This document shows positions 23,818 to 31,425 of a stretch of 43,214 bases of DNA, piece by piece (within the stretch, counting starts at the first letter, position 1; every line of letters begins with the position of its first letter). The DNA comes from an uncultured Blautia sp. (GTDB lineage Bacteria; Bacillota; Clostridia; Lachnospirales; Lachnospiraceae): contig URMH01000021.1 of assembly GCA_900549015.1 (NCBI GenBank), forward strand, positions 1 through 43,214, in the 5' to 3' direction. The position numbers and the translations under genes were made by a program. Below the pieces are notes generated by a model that saw only the letters and a program-made list of their open reading frames with translations, was not told where the DNA came from and did not search any database.

Positions 23818-26106
23818 ATGGGAGAAGAAAAAAAGACGCACGACCATCATCACGAGCATGGAGAGAGCTGCTGCTGCGGTCATGAACATCATCATGAAGA
23901 ACATGAACATCATGCCCACCACCATGAACACGGGGAAGGCTGCTGCTGCGGTCATGAACATCATCATGAAGAACACGAGCATCATCACCGCCATGTTGCA
24001 GATCATATACCGCGAAAAGTTTATATTATAGAAAATATCGACTGTGCCAACTGCGCGGCAAAGATGGAGAAAAAAATAAATGAGCTTCCGGGAGTGGAGG
24101 ACGCAACCATCACCTTTGCCACAAAGCAGCTTCGCCTTGCGGCAAAGAATCCGGACGCGCTTCTTCCAAAAATCCGGGAAATCTGTACTTCCATTGAAGC
24201 ACAGGTTGTGATAAAAGAGCAGAAGGAAGGAAAAAGGGAAGAGCATACAGAGGAAAATCATGGAAAACGTGATTTGTTTGCGATTATTTTTGGAGCTGTC
24301 TTATTTGCAGCGGGAGAAATTATGGAGCAGACGGGAATGGGAGGCAGTTTAACCCTTCCTGTTTATATTATCGCATATGTGATCCTTGGCGGCGAGATTG
24401 TTCTGACTGCCGCGAAAAACCTTTTGAAAGGCCATGTATTTGACGAAAACTTTTTAATGAGCATTGCCACATTGGGGGCATTTGTGATCCACGAGTATCC
24501 GGAAGCAGTGGGAGTTATGCTGTTTTATCGGATTGGCGAATATTTTGAACACCGCGCAGTAGAGAGAAGCAGAAGCCAGATTATGGGCGCTGTGGATATG
24601 CGCCCTGAGACAGTAAACCGAATCCAGGGAGAAAATATAGTGGAAATTCCTGCAGAGGAAGCAAAAGAAGGAGATATACTTCTTGTGCGCCCGGGAGACC
24701 GCATTCCTCTTGACGGTGTGATCATAGACGGGGAAAGCCGCCTGGATACTTCTCCTGTAACAGGAGAGCCGGTTCCTGTTTCCATAAAAGCGGGAAGTCA
24801 TATCCTTTCCGGCTGCGTTAACCTTTCCGGACAGTTGAAGCTTCAGGTAGAAAAAACACTTTCTGAATCTATGGTTACAAGAATCCTTGATTCTGTGGAA
24901 AATGCAGCAGCAAGCAAGCCGAAAATCGACCGTTTTATTACACGGTTTGCAAGGGTATATACACCTTTTGTTGTGGCTGCAGCCCTTGTTACTGCGATTG
25001 TTCCTTCTTTATTTACAGGCGACTGGGAACACTGGGTTTACACAGCCCTTACCTTCCTCGTAATCAGCTGCCCCTGCGCGCTTGTGTTAAGCGTTCCTCT
25101 TGCTTTCTTTTCCGGAATCGGCGCAGGCTCCAAAAAAGGAATCCTTTTTAAAGGAGGTGTTTCCCTGGAACAGCTTGCTGATATAAAGGCAGTTGTTATG
25201 GATAAAACAGGAACGGTTACAGAAGGAAATTTTGTGGTTCAGAATGTAGTTCCTGCCGCTCAATGGAGTGAAGAGGAAATTCTTGAAATTGCTGCAGAAT
25301 GTGAACAGATTTCCACCCACCCTATCGCCATAAGCATTGTGCAGGCGGCAAGAGAGAAAGAGATTTCTCTTACAAAACCGCAAAGACTGGAAGAAATTGC
25401 AGGACATGGCATCAAAGCTGTGACAGAAAAAGGAACGATTCTTGTAGGAAACAGGAAGCTCATGGAAAAAGAAGGCATTTCTCTTTCCTCTTATGAAAAA
25501 CAGAGCTTTGGAAGCGAGGTACTTGTTTCCATAAACGGAACTTTTGCAGGACATCTTGTGATTTCCGATACCGTAAAGAAAGATGCAAAAAGTTCAGTTG
25601 CAAAAATCAATCGCTTTGGCGCTGCTTCTGTCATGCTGACAGGCGACTCTTTAGAAGAGGCGGAGGCAGTTGCAAAGGAGACAGGGATTCAGGAGGTACA
25701 CGCCCGTCTTCTTCCGGAGGATAAGGTAACGGAGCTTCAGAATGTTCGCAAAAAATATGAGTCAGTTATGTTTGTAGGAGATGGGATTAATGATGCACCG
25801 GTTCTTGCAGGAGCGGACGTAGGTGCGGCAATGGGAAGCGGTGCAGACGCCGCCATTGAAGCAGCGGATGTGGTATTTATGAATTCCAGTATGGAGTCCA
25901 TTCCTGAGGCTATGGAAATTGCAAAAGCAACGAAGAAAATTGCATGGCTGAATGTAGTATTTGCCCTGATTATCAAAGCGCTCGTCATGATTCTTGGTCT
26001 TGCAGGATTCGCTTCCATGTGGATGGCAGTATTTGCAGATTCCGGTGTTGCCATGCTTTGTGTTCTCAACTCTATCCGTATTCTTTACAAAAAACAGAAA
26101 AATTAA
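23818..26106 (+). CDS. Heavy-metal P1B-type ATPase (CadA/ZntA-like) with His/Cys-rich N-terminus
   Basis: A membrane pump of 762 residues that exports Zn/Cd/Pb-type or related divalent metals. Residues 8-58 are a His-rich metal-binding tail built from two 24-residue repeats, each with a CCCGHEHHHEEHEHH core. A heavy-metal-associated domain follows (IENIDCANCAAKME, CxxC). The ATPase core has TGEPVPV, the transport motif SCPCALVLSVPLA (CPC at residues 418-420), phosphorylation Asp462 in DKTGTVTEG, the His-Pro pair in STHPIAISIV and GDGINDAPVLAGADVG. CPC with HMA points to Zn/Cd; the His tail may widen the range to Co or Ni. It sits between the B12 operon and mntP in a metal-handling region and has its own strong promoter. 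Confidence 0.95.
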   Translation: MGEEKKTHDHHHEHGESCCCGHEHHHEEHEHHAHHHEHGEGCCCGHEHHHEEHEHHHRHVADHIPRKVYIIENIDCANCAAKMEKKINELPGVEDATITFATKQLRLAAKNPDALLPKIREICTSIEAQVVIKEQKEGKREEHTEENHGKRDLFAIIFGAVLFAAGEIMEQTGMGGSLTLPVYIIAYVILGGEIVLTAAKNLLKGHVFDENFLMSIATLGAFVIHEYPEAVGVMLFYRIGEYFEHRAVERSRSQIMGAVDMRPETVNRIQGENIVEIPAEEAKEGDILLVRPGDRIPLDGVIIDGESRLDTSPVTGEPVPVSIKAGSHILSGCVNLSGQLKLQVEKTLSESMVTRILDSVENAAASKPKIDRFITRFARVYTPFVVAAALVTAIVPSLFTGDWEHWVYTALTFLVISCPCALVLSVPLAFFSGIGAGSKKGILFKGGVSLEQLADIKAVVMDKTGTVTEGNFVVQNVVPAAQWSEEEILEIAAECEQISTHPIAISIVQAAREKEISLTKPQRLEEIAGHGIKAVTEKGTILVGNRKLMEKEGISLSSYEKQSFGSEVLVSINGTFAGHLVISDTVKKDAKSSVAKINRFGAASVMLTGDSLEEAEAVAKETGIQEVHARLLPEDKVTELQNVRKKYESVMFVGDGINDAPVLAGADVGAAMGSGADAAIEAADVVFMNSSMESIPEAMEIAKATKKIAWLNVVFALIIKALVMILGLAGFASMWMAVFADSGVAMLCVLNSIRILYKKQKN
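23867..23975 (+). repeat. 72-bp in-frame tandem duplication in the ATPase N-terminus
   Basis: A 37-bp block (23867-23903) recurs identically at 23939-23975, exactly 72 bases apart, giving two 24-residue His/Cys-rich units. The identity of the DNA, including synonymous positions, suggests a recent duplication, and the unit number could vary between strains. Confidence 0.9.
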
Positions 26107-26145
26107 CCCCCAGGGGGGCTTGTATTTCTCAGAGGTTTTGTTAAA

Positions 26146-26226
26146 ATGTTATCAATGACACAGGGAAGTGTGTCAGCCACTCATCGAATCACATCAGACC
26201 TCCACAATTATGATGTGTGTGTATGA
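26146..26226 (+). CDS. Possible 26-residue small protein
   Basis: ATG 26146 has AGAGG about 10 bases upstream and opens 26 codons ending at TGA 26224-26226. The peptide includes GSVSATHRITSDLHNYDVCV. It lies in the gap between the P-type ATPase and a terminator at 26252-26287, so a short transcript could carry it. A ribosome site, a balanced composition and its place before a terminator make it plausible, but 26 codons can arise by chance. No function can be proposed. Confidence 0.3.
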   Translation: MLSMTQGSVSATHRITSDLHNYDVCV

Positions 26227-26251
26227 AAAAAATCCCATAAGAAAGTTACAG

Positions 26252-26287
26252 AAAAGCGGCAAGAATGGCAGTGATTGCTGCTTTTTT
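26252..26287 (+). terminator. Intrinsic terminator before the mntP leader
   Basis: AAAAGCGGCA (26252-26261) pairs with TGCTGCTTTT (from 26276), with one G-U pair, followed by a T-run to 26287. It ends the transcript from the P-type ATPase. Confidence 0.75.
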
Positions 26288-26300
26288 GTATGAAAAAAAC

Positions 26301-26329
26301 TTGCATTTCCTGATAATTTGTGGTAGGAT
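26301..26329 (+). promoter_or_regulatory. Promoter of the mntP leader
   Basis: TTGCAT (26301-26306), a 17-base spacer and TAGGAT (26324-26329). It lies just before the riboswitch. Confidence 0.5.
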
Positions 26330-26340
26330 AATGTAGATTT

Positions 26341-26431
26341 CCGTGAGGGAGTAATCGGCATAGATTATGCGGCAATATCGACATAATGGTAAGAAATTAC
26401 CCGGTATTACCTGAAATGATGAGACTCGTGG
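26341..26431 (+). promoter_or_regulatory. yybP-ykoY manganese riboswitch before mntP
   Basis: The 5' strand CCGTGAG (26341-26347) is followed by GGGAGTAAT, and the 3' side has ATCGACATAAT and GATGAGACTCGTGG. CCGTGAG can pair with CTCGTGG (26425-26431) as helix P1. Order and loop sequences fit the Mn2+-sensing yybP-ykoY class, although conserved letters are weaker than in the second copy at 29043. The 3' strand of P1 is also part of the terminator that follows, so Mn2+ binding should release the terminator and turn on mntP. The identity of the efflux gene independently supports the assignment. Confidence 0.78.
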
Positions 26432-26463
26432 ACAGTTTATGCTGTCTGCGTGTCTCTTTTTTT
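26421..26463 (+). terminator. Riboswitch-controlled terminator before mntP
   Basis: GAGACTCGTGGACAG (26421-26435) pairs with CTGTCTGCGTGTCTC (26442-26456), with one mismatch and two wobbles, then a run of seven T. It shares 26425-26431 with riboswitch helix P1, so the two structures exclude each other. Confidence 0.85.
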
Positions 26464-26522
26464 ATGCTGATGGAAATAAAAGACTGTCTTTCGGAAAAAA
26501 TACAATACAAAGGAGAGAAAAA

Positions 26523-27080
26523 ATGGGACTTTTTGAACTGTTTCTTGTAGCAGCGGGACTTTCTATGGACGCTTTCGCAGTTTCTGTCTGTAAAGGGCTG
26601 TCTCTGGGAAAAATCAGCAAAAAACATATGTGCATTGCCGGGCTGTGGTTTGGCGGTTTTCAGGCAGGTATGCCTCTTTTGGGATACTTTCTGGGACGTT
26701 TCTTTTCAGATGTGATTACAGAATGGGATCACTGGATTGCCTGTATTCTTCTTGTTCTTATAGGAGGAAATATGGTGAAGGAAGCTTTTGGCGAGGAAGA
26801 GCATCTTGATTGTTCCATGTGTGCAAAAACCATGTTTCCTCTTGCAGTTGCCACAAGCATTGACGCCCTTGCCGTAGGTGTCACTTTTGCATTCCTGAAA
26901 GTGCAAATTCTTCCGGCAGTTTCGTTTATTGGAATCATTACCTTTGTCTGTTCTGCAGCAGGAATTAAGATCGGAAGTATTTTCGGGGAAAAATATAAAT
27001 CAAAAGCAGAGCTTTGTGGCGGTATTATTCTTATCCTTATGGGTATTAAAATTCTTCTGGAAGGACTGGGAGTTTTATAA
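26523..27080 (+). CDS. mntP: Manganese efflux pump MntP
   Basis: Exports Mn2+ through the cytoplasmic membrane. The 185-residue protein has six hydrophobic segments in two related halves, each with a conserved Asp: LSMDAFAVSVCKGLSLG near the start and ATSIDALAVGVTFAFL in the second half. LWFGGFQAGMPLLGYFLG is also typical. ATG 26523 follows AAAGGAGAG; the frame extension to 26439 crosses the leader and is unlikely. The manganese riboswitch upstream explains induction by excess Mn2+. Confidence 0.95.
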   Translation: MGLFELFLVAAGLSMDAFAVSVCKGLSLGKISKKHMCIAGLWFGGFQAGMPLLGYFLGRFFSDVITEWDHWIACILLVLIGGNMVKEAFGEEEHLDCSMCAKTMFPLAVATSIDALAVGVTFAFLKVQILPAVSFIGIITFVCSAAGIKIGSIFGEKYKSKAELCGGIILILMGIKILLEGLGVL

Positions 27081-27106
27081 AAATATTAAACTGCACAATT
27101 TTTATC

Positions 27107-27135
27107 TTGATTTATACCATATATAGTGTTATCAT
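27107..27135 (+). promoter_or_regulatory. Promoter of nrdJ
   Basis: TTGATT (27107-27112), a 17-base spacer and TATCAT (27130-27135). A 35-base leader follows with TAGGAG ahead of the ATG. I see no cobalamin aptamer here, which is notable for a B12-dependent reductase. Confidence 0.5.
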
Positions 27136-27170
27136 ATCATACATAAACTAAATGTAGATAGGAGAACAAT

Positions 27171-28988
27171 ATGACAGTACAAGAATGGCTGGGTGAAGAA
27201 AATCAGCTTGGAATAGATATATGGACAAAGAAGTATGCGTCTGAGGGAGAAGACTTCGATTCCTGGCTTGCAAGAATAAGCGGCGGGAATAAAGAAATTG
27301 CACAGTACATGAAAGAAAAAAAGTTTTTATTCGGAGGCAGGATTTTATCAAACAGAGGGCTTGATAAGTTGGGACGAAAGGTTACGTATTCCAACTGTTA
27401 TGTGATAGAGCCGCCAAAAGATGAGATTGAAAGCATTTTTGACTGTGCAAAAAAACTTGCCAGAACGTATAGCTACGGAGGCGGCTGCGGAGTAGATATT
27501 TCTCAGTTGAGTCCGAGAGGAGCCAAAATTAATAATGCGGCAAAAGAGACAAGCGGAGCCGTATCCTTTATGGAACTGTACTCTCTTGTAACGGCTCTCA
27601 TCGGGCAGAACGGAAGAAGAGGCGCGCTTATGATTTCAATGGACTGTTCCCACCCGGATATTCTGGAATTCATTGAGCTGAAAACAGATCTTGAAAAAGT
27701 TACAAAGGCGAATGTTTCCGTTCGTATTTATAAAGATTTTATGGAAGCTGTAAAAAAGGGAACGGATTACATTCTTTCCTATGAAAGAGAGGCGACAGGA
27801 GAACGTATTGAAAAACGGGTGCCTGCAAGAGCGCTTTTCAAAAAAATCACGGATACAAGCTGGGATTATGCGGAACCGGGCGTTCTTTTCTGGGACAGGA
27901 TTTCCAGTTGGAATCTTTTAAGCAACACAGAAGAATTTTCTTATGCAGGGGTAAATCCCTGTGCAGAAGAGCCGCTGCCAGCAGGAGGAAGCTGTCTTCT
28001 TGGAAGTATCAATCTTTCCGAATTTGTCAGAAATCCATTCTCGGAAAGTGCAGATTTTGACTTTGCGGAATTAAAAAAATGTGTGACTGCTTCTGTATAT
28101 GCTCTGAATGAAGTGTTAGAAGAAGGTTTGCCTCTTCACCCGCTTCCGGAACAGAGGGAGAGCGTGGAAAAATGGAGACAGATTGGTCTTGGCATCATGG
28201 GACTTGCAGATGCGCTGATCAAACTGGGCGTTTCTTATGGTCAGAAAGAAGCAGTGGAAATCTGCGATAAAATCGGCTTTGTGATGGCAGATGCTGCCAT
28301 AGCTGCCTCTGCTCTTCTTGCAAAAGAAAAGGGAAGATTTGCCGGATGCAACACAGAAGAAGTCATGGAAACTCCGTATTTCCTTATGAATACAACAGAA
28401 GAAACAAGAGCTCTTGTAAAGGAATACGGACTTCGAAATTCTCAGCTTCTCACTATTGCGCCAACAGGAACTTTATCTACTATGCTGGGGATTTCCGGTG
28501 GAATTGAACCGGTTTATGCTAACTATTATGAAAGAAAAACAGAATCGCTTCACGGAGAAGATGTATACTACCGGGTATATACAAAAATTGTGAAAGATTA
28601 CATGGAAGCTCACAGAATAGAAGATGATCGTGAGCTGCCGGGCTTTTTTGTCACAGCCATGAATCTCGATTATAAGCAGAGAATTGATATGCAGGCAATA
28701 TGGCAGCTCCACGTGGATGCTTCTATCAGTTCTACCGTCAATCTTTCTCATGGTTTTACAAAAGAGGAGACAGAAGCTCTCTATATGTATGCATATGACA
28801 TGGGCTTGAAAGGGATTACGATTTACAGGGACGGCTGCAAACGAATGGGGATTTTGAGTACAAAAAAGAAAGAAGAGAATAAGTCTGCATCCGGAATCCT
28901 TCCCTGTCCGGAATGCGGCGGAGAGTTAGTTTCTACAGAGGGATGTGACAGTTGCAAAAGCTGTGGTTGGAGTAAATGCCAGCTTTAA
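27171..28988 (+). CDS. nrdJ: Adenosylcobalamin-dependent (class II) ribonucleotide reductase
   Basis: Makes deoxyribonucleotides in the cytoplasm with a cobalamin-generated thiyl radical and works with or without oxygen. The 605-residue protein has SNCYVIEPPKD (redox Cys near the substrate), the active site NPCAEEPLPAGGSCLLGSIN with the thiyl Cys and catalytic Glu, then a stretch through LLTIAPTGTLSTMLGISGGI, and a Cys-rich C-terminal tail (CPECGGEL, CDSCKSCGWSKCQL) that supplies reducing thiols. There is no ATP cone at the N-terminus; the protein starts directly in the catalytic region, so overall activity control may be absent. It lies 3.5 kb from the B12 uptake operon, whose product would feed it, and between two manganese-regulated units. 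Confidence 0.94.
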   Translation: MTVQEWLGEENQLGIDIWTKKYASEGEDFDSWLARISGGNKEIAQYMKEKKFLFGGRILSNRGLDKLGRKVTYSNCYVIEPPKDEIESIFDCAKKLARTYSYGGGCGVDISQLSPRGAKINNAAKETSGAVSFMELYSLVTALIGQNGRRGALMISMDCSHPDILEFIELKTDLEKVTKANVSVRIYKDFMEAVKKGTDYILSYEREATGERIEKRVPARALFKKITDTSWDYAEPGVLFWDRISSWNLLSNTEEFSYAGVNPCAEEPLPAGGSCLLGSINLSEFVRNPFSESADFDFAELKKCVTASVYALNEVLEEGLPLHPLPEQRESVEKWRQIGLGIMGLADALIKLGVSYGQKEAVEICDKIGFVMADAAIAASALLAKEKGRFAGCNTEEVMETPYFLMNTTEETRALVKEYGLRNSQLLTIAPTGTLSTMLGISGGIEPVYANYYERKTESLHGEDVYYRVYTKIVKDYMEAHRIEDDRELPGFFVTAMNLDYKQRIDMQAIWQLHVDASISSTVNLSHGFTKEETEALYMYAYDMGLKGITIYRDGCKRMGILSTKKKEENKSASGILPCPECGGELVSTEGCDSCKSCGWSKCQL

Positions 28989-29002
28989 GCTTCAAAAAAA
29001 TC

Positions 29003-29031
29003 TTGACAGTTATCACGAAAAATGATAATAT
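29003..29031 (+). promoter_or_regulatory. Promoter of the second manganese riboswitch
   Basis: TTGACA (29003-29008), a 17-base spacer and TAATAT (29026-29031). It lies 12 bases before the riboswitch. Confidence 0.7.
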
Positions 29032-29042
29032 GTTTTCAAGCA

Positions 29043-29140
29043 AATGAAAGGGAGTAGCTAAACGTCCGAAAGGACGGGTTTGAAACCGTCACCCGATACC
29101 GAAAGGTATCCGTATCAAATGAGATGGCAAGACTTTTATT
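29043..29140 (+). promoter_or_regulatory. yybP-ykoY manganese riboswitch before an orphan operon
   Basis: This is a near-textbook copy of the class. The 5' AATGAAAG (29043-29050) runs into GGGAGTAGC. A CGTCC-GAAA-GGACG hairpin, a GGTTTGAAACC helix and a GATACC-GAAA-GGTATC hairpin follow, and the 3' signature is GGCAAGAC before CTTTTATT (29133-29140), which closes P1. A terminator sharing the P1 3' strand follows, so Mn2+ should increase transcription of the downstream genes. None of those genes is a known Mn transporter. Confidence 0.88.
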
Positions 29141-29172
29141 GTGGCAGATGTCATAATAAGAGTCTTTTTTTT
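29129..29172 (+). terminator. Riboswitch-controlled terminator of the orphan operon
   Basis: AAGACTTTTATT (29129-29140) pairs with AATAAGAGTCTT (29155-29166), with one G-U pair, then a T-run. It competes with riboswitch helix P1 for 29133-29140. Confidence 0.88.
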
Positions 29173-29237
29173 ATAAACATGCACTCTAAGGCAACACATG
29201 ACAGATTGTCACAAGGCTTGCAGAAAGAGAGGTTAAA

Positions 29238-29699
29238 ATGAGAGAAGAAATGAAAAAGCAAAAAACGGTGGAACAGGAGATCAGAGAGGCACAGTACGCT
29301 GGACAGCGGGCTCTTGCCAGTCTTCATATGGCAGAGGAGAAGCTGGGAAGTGCGAGAAACTGGGGAATCTGGGATATGCTTGGAGGCGGATTTTTTACAG
29401 ATATGATGAAACACTCCAAAATATCAGAGGCTTCCTCCTACATTGAACAGGCGAAAAAAGACGTAGCTGATTTTCAGCGTGAGCTGCGAGATGTAGATAC
29501 CATGATAGAATTTCATATGGAAATCGGAAGCTTCCTTACATTTGCTGACTTTTTCTTTGACGGACTTGTGGCAGATTATTTTGTTCAGTCTAAAATTTCT
29601 GATGCAAGAGAAGAAGTACAGGAGGCAATCCGCAGAGTGGAAGAAATTCTGGCAGGGCTTTCTAATATAAGCAGAAATTTAATCGGAGAGGAGAATTAA
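29238..29699 (+). CDS. Coiled-coil-rich protein of unknown function, manganese-riboswitch regulated
   Basis: A 153-residue soluble-looking protein I cannot assign. Helical, charged segments at residues 5-40 and 65-90 suggest coiled coils. Two motifs stand out: WDMLGGGFFTDMMKHSKISE (about 47-66) and the more hydrophobic FLTFADFFFDGLVADYFVQS (about 99-118), each followed by 'SKIS(E/D)A', which may mark an internal duplication. There is no signal peptide and no clear transmembrane helix, although the aromatic stretch could touch a membrane. It is the first gene after the riboswitch and overlaps or abuts two genes for membrane-type proteins, so it probably acts with them at the membrane. Confidence 0.75.
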   Translation: MREEMKKQKTVEQEIREAQYAGQRALASLHMAEEKLGSARNWGIWDMLGGGFFTDMMKHSKISEASSYIEQAKKDVADFQRELRDVDTMIEFHMEIGSFLTFADFFFDGLVADYFVQSKISDAREEVQEAIRRVEEILAGLSNISRNLIGEEN

Positions 29700-29700
29700 T

Positions 29701-30060
29701 ATGGGTTGTCTTGGAAATTTATTATGGTTTATTTTCGGTGGGGCAATCAGTGGTCTTAGTTGGTGTCTTGCAGGTGTGCTGTGGTGCATTTCCGTTGTGG
29801 GAATACCGGTAGGATTACAGTGTTTTAAATTTGCATCTTTAAGTTTCTTTCCTTTTGGAAAGGAAGTGCGTTACGGAGGAGGAGCAGGTTCTTTTCTTTT
29901 AAATATTTTATGGCTTGTTTTATCCGGCCTTCCGCTTGCCCTTGAGCACGTGGTAATGGGATCATTGCTTTGTATTACAATTATCGGTATTCCTTTTGGT
30001 CTTCAGCAGTTTAAGCTTGCAAAACTTGCCCTGATGCCTTTTGGCTCGGAGGTATATTAA
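29701..30060 (+). CDS. YccF-family inner-membrane protein
   Basis: The 119-residue product is two copies of a YccF repeat (DUF307): VVGIPVGLQCFKFASLSFFP with FGKEV, and IIGIPFGLQQFKLAKLALMP with FGSEV, each preceded by a transmembrane helix pair. YccF proteins are small membrane proteins of unknown function, in E. coli located in the inner membrane. It starts one base after the stop of the coiled protein and its own stop overlaps the EcsC-type start. The manganese riboswitch 0.5 kb upstream makes Mn-linked membrane function a reasonable hypothesis. I see no metal-binding motif in it. Confidence 0.85.
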   Translation: MGCLGNLLWFIFGGAISGLSWCLAGVLWCISVVGIPVGLQCFKFASLSFFPFGKEVRYGGGAGSFLLNILWLVLSGLPLALEHVVMGSLLCITIIGIPFGLQQFKLAKLALMPFGSEVY

Positions 30061-30743
30061 TGAGGAGATTGACGCCGGAAGAAAAAATCCCCAAAAAGCT
30101 TCAGGAAACATTAGACGCCGCATTCTCTAAAGCTTTTACGCTGATTTTTCAGAAGGGAAGTCATGTGATTGAAAAAACTTATCGAAAAGAAGAGCTTGAA
30201 AAAAACTATCAGATTCAGGAATATGCATATCAGCTTTGTAAAAACAGAAAGTCATTAAAAGCATTTTCCAAGAAAGCAGAAAGAACCGGAAGGAAAAACC
30301 TTCTGCTTTCCGGTGTTTCCGGAGTGGGAATGGGCATTCTTGGAATTGGAATTCCTGACATTCCGGTATTTACAGGAATGATGCTTCGAAGTATTTATGA
30401 AACTGCTGTAAGTTATGGGTACAAATACGATACAGAAGAGGAACAGTATTTTATACTTCTTCTTATTCAGGGAGCCATTACATACGGAAAAGAAACAGAG
30501 AGGATTAATGAAGAAATAAATATATTGATTTCCAATGAGGAACTTCCGGCTGTGTATTGTATTTCAGATACAATTTCCAAAACATCCTCTCTTCTTTCAA
30601 AAGAACTTTTATATATGAAATTTCTGCAGGGAATTCCCATCGCAGGTGCCGTAGGCGGGATTTATGATGCGGTATATATGAAGCGAGTGACAGAATATGC
30701 AAATTTAAAGTATAAAAGACGTTTTTTGCAGGGGAAAATTTGA
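30060..30743 (+). CDS. EcsC-family protein
   Basis: The 227-residue protein matches the EcsC family, named after a Bacillus gene next to the EcsAB exporter; the function is unknown. The centre has a hydrophobic, glycine-rich stretch (LLLSGVSGVGMGILGIGIPD, then IPVFTGMMLRSIYETAVSYG) that is the family hallmark. FILLLIQGAITYGK and IPIAGAVGGIYDAVYMKRV follow. The TAATG junction overlaps the YccF stop, so translation is coupled. There is no EcsAB-like ABC pair nearby. Membrane association is likely. Confidence 0.8.
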   Translation: MRRLTPEEKIPKKLQETLDAAFSKAFTLIFQKGSHVIEKTYRKEELEKNYQIQEYAYQLCKNRKSLKAFSKKAERTGRKNLLLSGVSGVGMGILGIGIPDIPVFTGMMLRSIYETAVSYGYKYDTEEEQYFILLLIQGAITYGKETERINEEINILISNEELPAVYCISDTISKTSSLLSKELLYMKFLQGIPIAGAVGGIYDAVYMKRVTEYANLKYKRRFLQGKI

Positions 30744-30798
30744 ATCTTATGTGATGAAATGGGAGTCTCAGTAAGATAAATAAAGAATTTACATTGTG

Positions 30799-30827
30799 TT
30801 GCTTATACGATTATGTTATTATAAAAT
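30799..30827 (+). promoter_or_regulatory. Promoter of the BlaI-like gene
   Basis: TTGCTT (30799-30804), a 17-base spacer and TAAAAT (30822-30827), 33 bases before the ATG. Confidence 0.5.
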
Positions 30828-30860
30828 TTATCAATATATTAGAAATGCAGGCGATTTATA

Positions 30861-31217
30861 ATGACAAAAACAGAGATGAGGATACTGGAAACGTTATGGA
30901 AAAGTGAAACTCCTTTATGTGCCGGGGACATTCTGGAACAAAATCCGGACATAAAGGAGATTACCCTTCGTACCGCATTAAAAAATATGCTGAAAAAAGA
31001 TTTTATTTCCGTGGACGGCATGATTCAACGGACAAAAAATTACGCAAGAACCTTCAGGGCAAATGTATCATCAGAGGAAATTTTATATCATAATGCGAAA
31101 CAGATAACAAATCTTTCTCCTTTCACGCTTATATGCACATTATTACGGGAAGAGACGTTTTCAAGAGAGGAGTTGGAGATTTTAAAAGAAGTTATAGAGG
31201 AAAGAATCCAGTTATGA
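30861..31217 (+). CDS. BlaI/MecI/CopY-family transcriptional repressor
   Basis: A 118-residue winged-helix repressor. The N-terminal domain has MTKTEMRILETLWKSETPLC, then ILEQNPDIKEITLRTALKNM and LKKDFISVDGMI, a good match to the DNA-binding half of BlaI/MecI. The C-terminal helices form the dimer region. There is no BlaR/MecR sensor protease and no CopY-type CxC metal motif beside it, so the signal is unknown. It is followed by a terminator and then a lipoprotein and exporter operon. Regulation of that operon is possible but not shown; no obvious TACA/TGTA-type operator is present in its promoter, although GTGTAAACTGTACATTTACAC (31305-31325) is a palindrome-like stretch between the two. Confidence 0.82.
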   Translation: MTKTEMRILETLWKSETPLCAGDILEQNPDIKEITLRTALKNMLKKDFISVDGMIQRTKNYARTFRANVSSEEILYHNAKQITNLSPFTLICTLLREETFSREELEILKEVIEERIQL

Positions 31218-31267
31218 AATTTACGAAAGTATGCAAGCAGACACGAAATAATCATATTTAAGCTGTC

Positions 31268-31302
31268 AACACTCACAGAGTAAAATCTGTGGGTGTTTTT
31301 TT
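31268..31302 (+). terminator. Intrinsic terminator after the BlaI-like gene
   Basis: AACACTCACAGA (31268-31279) pairs with TCTGTGGGTGTT (31286-31297), with one wobble, and ends in a T-run. Confidence 0.9.
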
Positions 31303-31333
31303 GCGTGTAAACTGTACATTTACACAATAATAC

Positions 31334-31360
31334 TTGAAATTCAGGGGGGCAATGTATAAT
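31334..31360 (+). promoter_or_regulatory. Candidate promoter of the lipoprotein/exporter operon
   Basis: TTGAAA (31334-31339) and TATAAT (31355-31360), with a short 15-base spacer. The inverted repeat around TGTAAACTGTACATTTACA (31306-31324) lies just upstream and could be an operator. Confidence 0.4.
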
Positions 31361-31425
31361 AATGATAAAAATAGTGCGGGTCAAATTTTAAAACATGTAA
31401 ATATTATCAATGCGGAGGTGTGAAA

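Noticed and set aside
23867..23975. Short regular repeats as a possible CRISPR array
   Set aside because: There are only two units, they lie in frame inside a gene, and the encoded peptide explains them as His/Cys-rich metal-binding repeats.
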